This document shows, one piece after another, positions 14,205 through 15,245 of a stretch of DNA of 15,245 bases. The notes below the pieces were generated by a model, which saw only the letters and a program-made list of their open reading frames with translations, did no database searches and was not told the origin of the DNA. Position 1 is the stretch's first letter, and each line of letters opens with the position of its first letter. This stretch comes from an uncultured Propionibacteriaceae bacterium. GTDB lineage: Bacteria; Actinomycetota; Actinomycetes; Propionibacteriales; Propionibacteriaceae. Position numbers and translations under genes: made by a program. Location: positions 1 to 15,245 of the forward strand of contig CALKHV010000169.1 in assembly GCA_937988865.1 (NCBI GenBank), in the 5' to 3' direction.

Positions 14205-14245
14205 ATCTAGCTTGCGGTTCTATCTAGCTAGCGGTACGATCTAGT
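14205..14245 (+). promoter_or_regulatory. 17-bp-phased ATCTAG repeats over a leaderless PadR promoter
   Basis: ATCTAG starts at 14205, 14222 and 14239, exactly 17 bp apart. The first two units are 17-mers identical at 14 positions (ATCTAGCT, then GCGGT). A good promoter is interleaved: TTGCGG (14212-14217), a 17-bp spacer, TACGAT (14235-14240), with the predicted start 6-7 bases later at the A of the PadR ATG (14247). No ribosome binding site exists. The repeats cover the region from just above -35 to the start codon, so a protein bound there would block transcription; the PadR product itself is the obvious candidate. Confidence 0.65.
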
Positions 14246-14246
14246 C

Positions 14247-14597
14247 ATGAACGAGACACCCTGGCCCCCCGAGTGGCTGCGAGGCGTGCTCGAGGTGTGC
14301 GTCCTCGCCGTGATCTCGAGAGGCCCCACCTACGGGTACGCGATCGCGTCCGACCTGGCCGACGCGGGCCTGGGCGACCTCAAAGGCGGCACCCTGTACC
14401 CGCTTCTCGGACGCTGCGAGCAGGCCGGCTGGGTCGCCGTCGACTGGCGCGCGGGCGAGAGCGGCCCGGGACGCAAGTACTACACCCTCACGCCGGCCGG
14501 GCGTTCGGAACTGGCCCGCCTCTCGACGCGGTGGGCCGAGTTCGCCCGGGTCACCGGCGCTCTTCTCACCCCACCCACCCCCAAGGAGACACCATGA
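14247..14597 (+). CDS. PadR-family transcriptional repressor (second copy)
   Basis: The product has 116 residues. The winged helix runs from about 10 to 95: GVLEVCVLAVISRG, the hallmark TYGYAIA at 28-34, the recognition helix GGTLYPLLGRCEQAGWVAV, and the wing with GPGRKYYTLTPAG. It is a clear paralogue in type, not a close duplicate, of the PadR at 6340. The ATG appears to be the first base of the transcript. The stop overlaps the next gene, a HAAS-domain protein, as ATGA. It is divergent from the MshA-MshB-like fusion gene across a 102-bp gap, so it may also influence that gene. It probably represses its own two-gene operon through the ATCTAG repeats. Confidence 0.93.
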   Translation: MNETPWPPEWLRGVLEVCVLAVISRGPTYGYAIASDLADAGLGDLKGGTLYPLLGRCEQAGWVAVDWRAGESGPGRKYYTLTPAGRSELARLSTRWAEFARVTGALLTPPTPKETP

Positions 14598-15245
14598 ACG
14601 CAGATGACCGGAAGCTCGCCCCCCACGTCGACCCCGCCTGGGCGGAGGCCATGCTGATCGAACTCCGCCTCCAGGGCGTGGCGGGCAGCGACATCGGCGC
14701 CGCGCTCAGCGAGGTCGAGTCCCACTGTGCCGAAGCGGGCGTGAGCGCCCGGGAGAGCTTCGGCGACCCGGTTGAGTACGCACGCTCCCTCGGGCTCCCC
14801 GTCGACCCGCGCCAGGAGACGGCCGCGATCGGACGCACGGTCGGGCCCCTCGTCCTCCAGGTGGGCGGCATGTTGGCGCTGCTCGCCGCGCTGCGAGGCC
14901 GCGACACGGGGCAGGTGCCGATCCACGTCGGCGACGTGGTGGGATTCGTCACCTTCCTGGCGGTCACCGCGTTGCTCGTGCTGGCGTCCGGACGCGTGCT
15001 GCGCGCCCTGGTGACCAAGCCGATCGTCGCGCTGGCGGCACTCACGGGGGTGATGGGGCTCCTGTTCATCCCCGCGGCCCTTCGCAGCGAACTCGGGCAG
15101 GTCCCGCTCTGGCCGGTCGTGGTCGTCGGCGCCCTCCTGTTGCTCGGGGGCGTCGCGCTCAGCTGGGCCACCGACCGCGGGGAGCCGGCCGACCCGGTGG
15201 CCTCGCCGCTTCCCGGGGCGACGGGGACGCGGGCCCGGGCGTCCA
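14594..15245 (+). CDS. HAAS-domain membrane protein, truncated by window edge
   Basis: 217 codons are present; the gene continues past the right edge. The ATG overlaps the PadR stop and follows an AAGGAG site at 14583-14588. Residues about 12-70 resemble the HAAS module: AEAMLIELRLQGVAGSDIGAAL (written here only in part), then EVESHCAEAG and the FGDPVEYARSLGLP box. Four hydrophobic segments follow near 82-100, 113-132, 142-163 and 171-190, then a Pro/Gly/Ala-rich hydrophilic stretch at the edge. The pairing with PadR is that of the first cassette, but the membrane part is different. Function is unknown; the family suggests a PadR-controlled membrane protein. Confidence 0.8.
   Translation, partial: MNADDRKLAPHVDPAWAEAMLIELRLQGVAGSDIGAALSEVESHCAEAGVSARESFGDPVEYARSLGLPVDPRQETAAIGRTVGPLVLQVGGMLALLAALRGRDTGQVPIHVGDVVGFVTFLAVTALLVLASGRVLRALVTKPIVALAALTGVMGLLFIPAALRSELGQVPLWPVVVVGALLLLGGVALSWATDRGEPADPVASPLPGATGTRARAS

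Noticed and set aside
1..15245. tRNA, rRNA or riboswitch
   Set aside because: No cloverleaf, rRNA segment or conserved riboswitch core was recognised by eye in the intergenic regions.

Overview
The window is high-GC DNA from an actinobacterium. The evidence is a mycothiol-biosynthesis gene, a DtxR/IdeR-type iron box, an iron-uptake operon, PadR regulators paired with HAAS-domain membrane proteins, and two promoters that look leaderless. A member of the Propionibacteriales or a related order is possible, but the sequence alone does not fix the genus. I saw no rRNA, tRNA, CRISPR array or intact insertion sequence.

Region 1 (1-4035, + strand) is a tightly overlapping three-gene cassette: a small secreted protein with a signal peptide, a large FtsX-like permease (one N-terminal membrane segment, a very large external domain and a C-terminal membrane bundle) and its ATPase. 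The layout is that of secreted-peptide or bacteriocin export/immunity cassettes of the lactococcin-972 type, but the small protein is divergent and also resembles a PKD/Ig-like fold. Region 2 (4049-5829, - strand) is a convergent NarL/DesK-type two-component system. A motif, [GA]AAGGACnGT, occurs twice, 21 bp apart, upstream of the cassette and once upstream of the kinase gene, so the system may control the cassette.

Region 3 (5830-6339) is mostly non-coding. It holds a possible 52-residue membrane-anchored or secreted peptide gene and a weak toxin-like relic. Region 4 (6340-8081) is a PadR repressor gene overlapping a HAAS-domain polytopic membrane protein gene, with a direct repeat at the promoter. 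Region 5 (8082-8364) is regulatory: two copies of a 24-bp element containing the palindrome TGACATGTCA, then an iron box and promoter.

Region 6 (8365-12115, + strand) is an Fe(III) ABC transporter operon: lipoprotein, double-domain permease and ATPase. Region 7 (12216-14144, - strand) is a single ORF that fuses an MshA-like glycosyltransferase to an MshB-like deacetylase, that is, two steps of mycothiol synthesis in one polypeptide. Region 8 (14247-end) is a second PadR/HAAS pair, transcribed divergently from the fusion gene and preceded by a striking 17-bp-phased ATCTAG repeat that covers a probable leaderless promoter. The HAAS protein runs off the right edge.

The most notable items are the MshA-MshB fusion, the secreted-protein/FtsX/ABC cassette with its putative regulator, and the two PadR-HAAS cassettes with different operator-like repeats.
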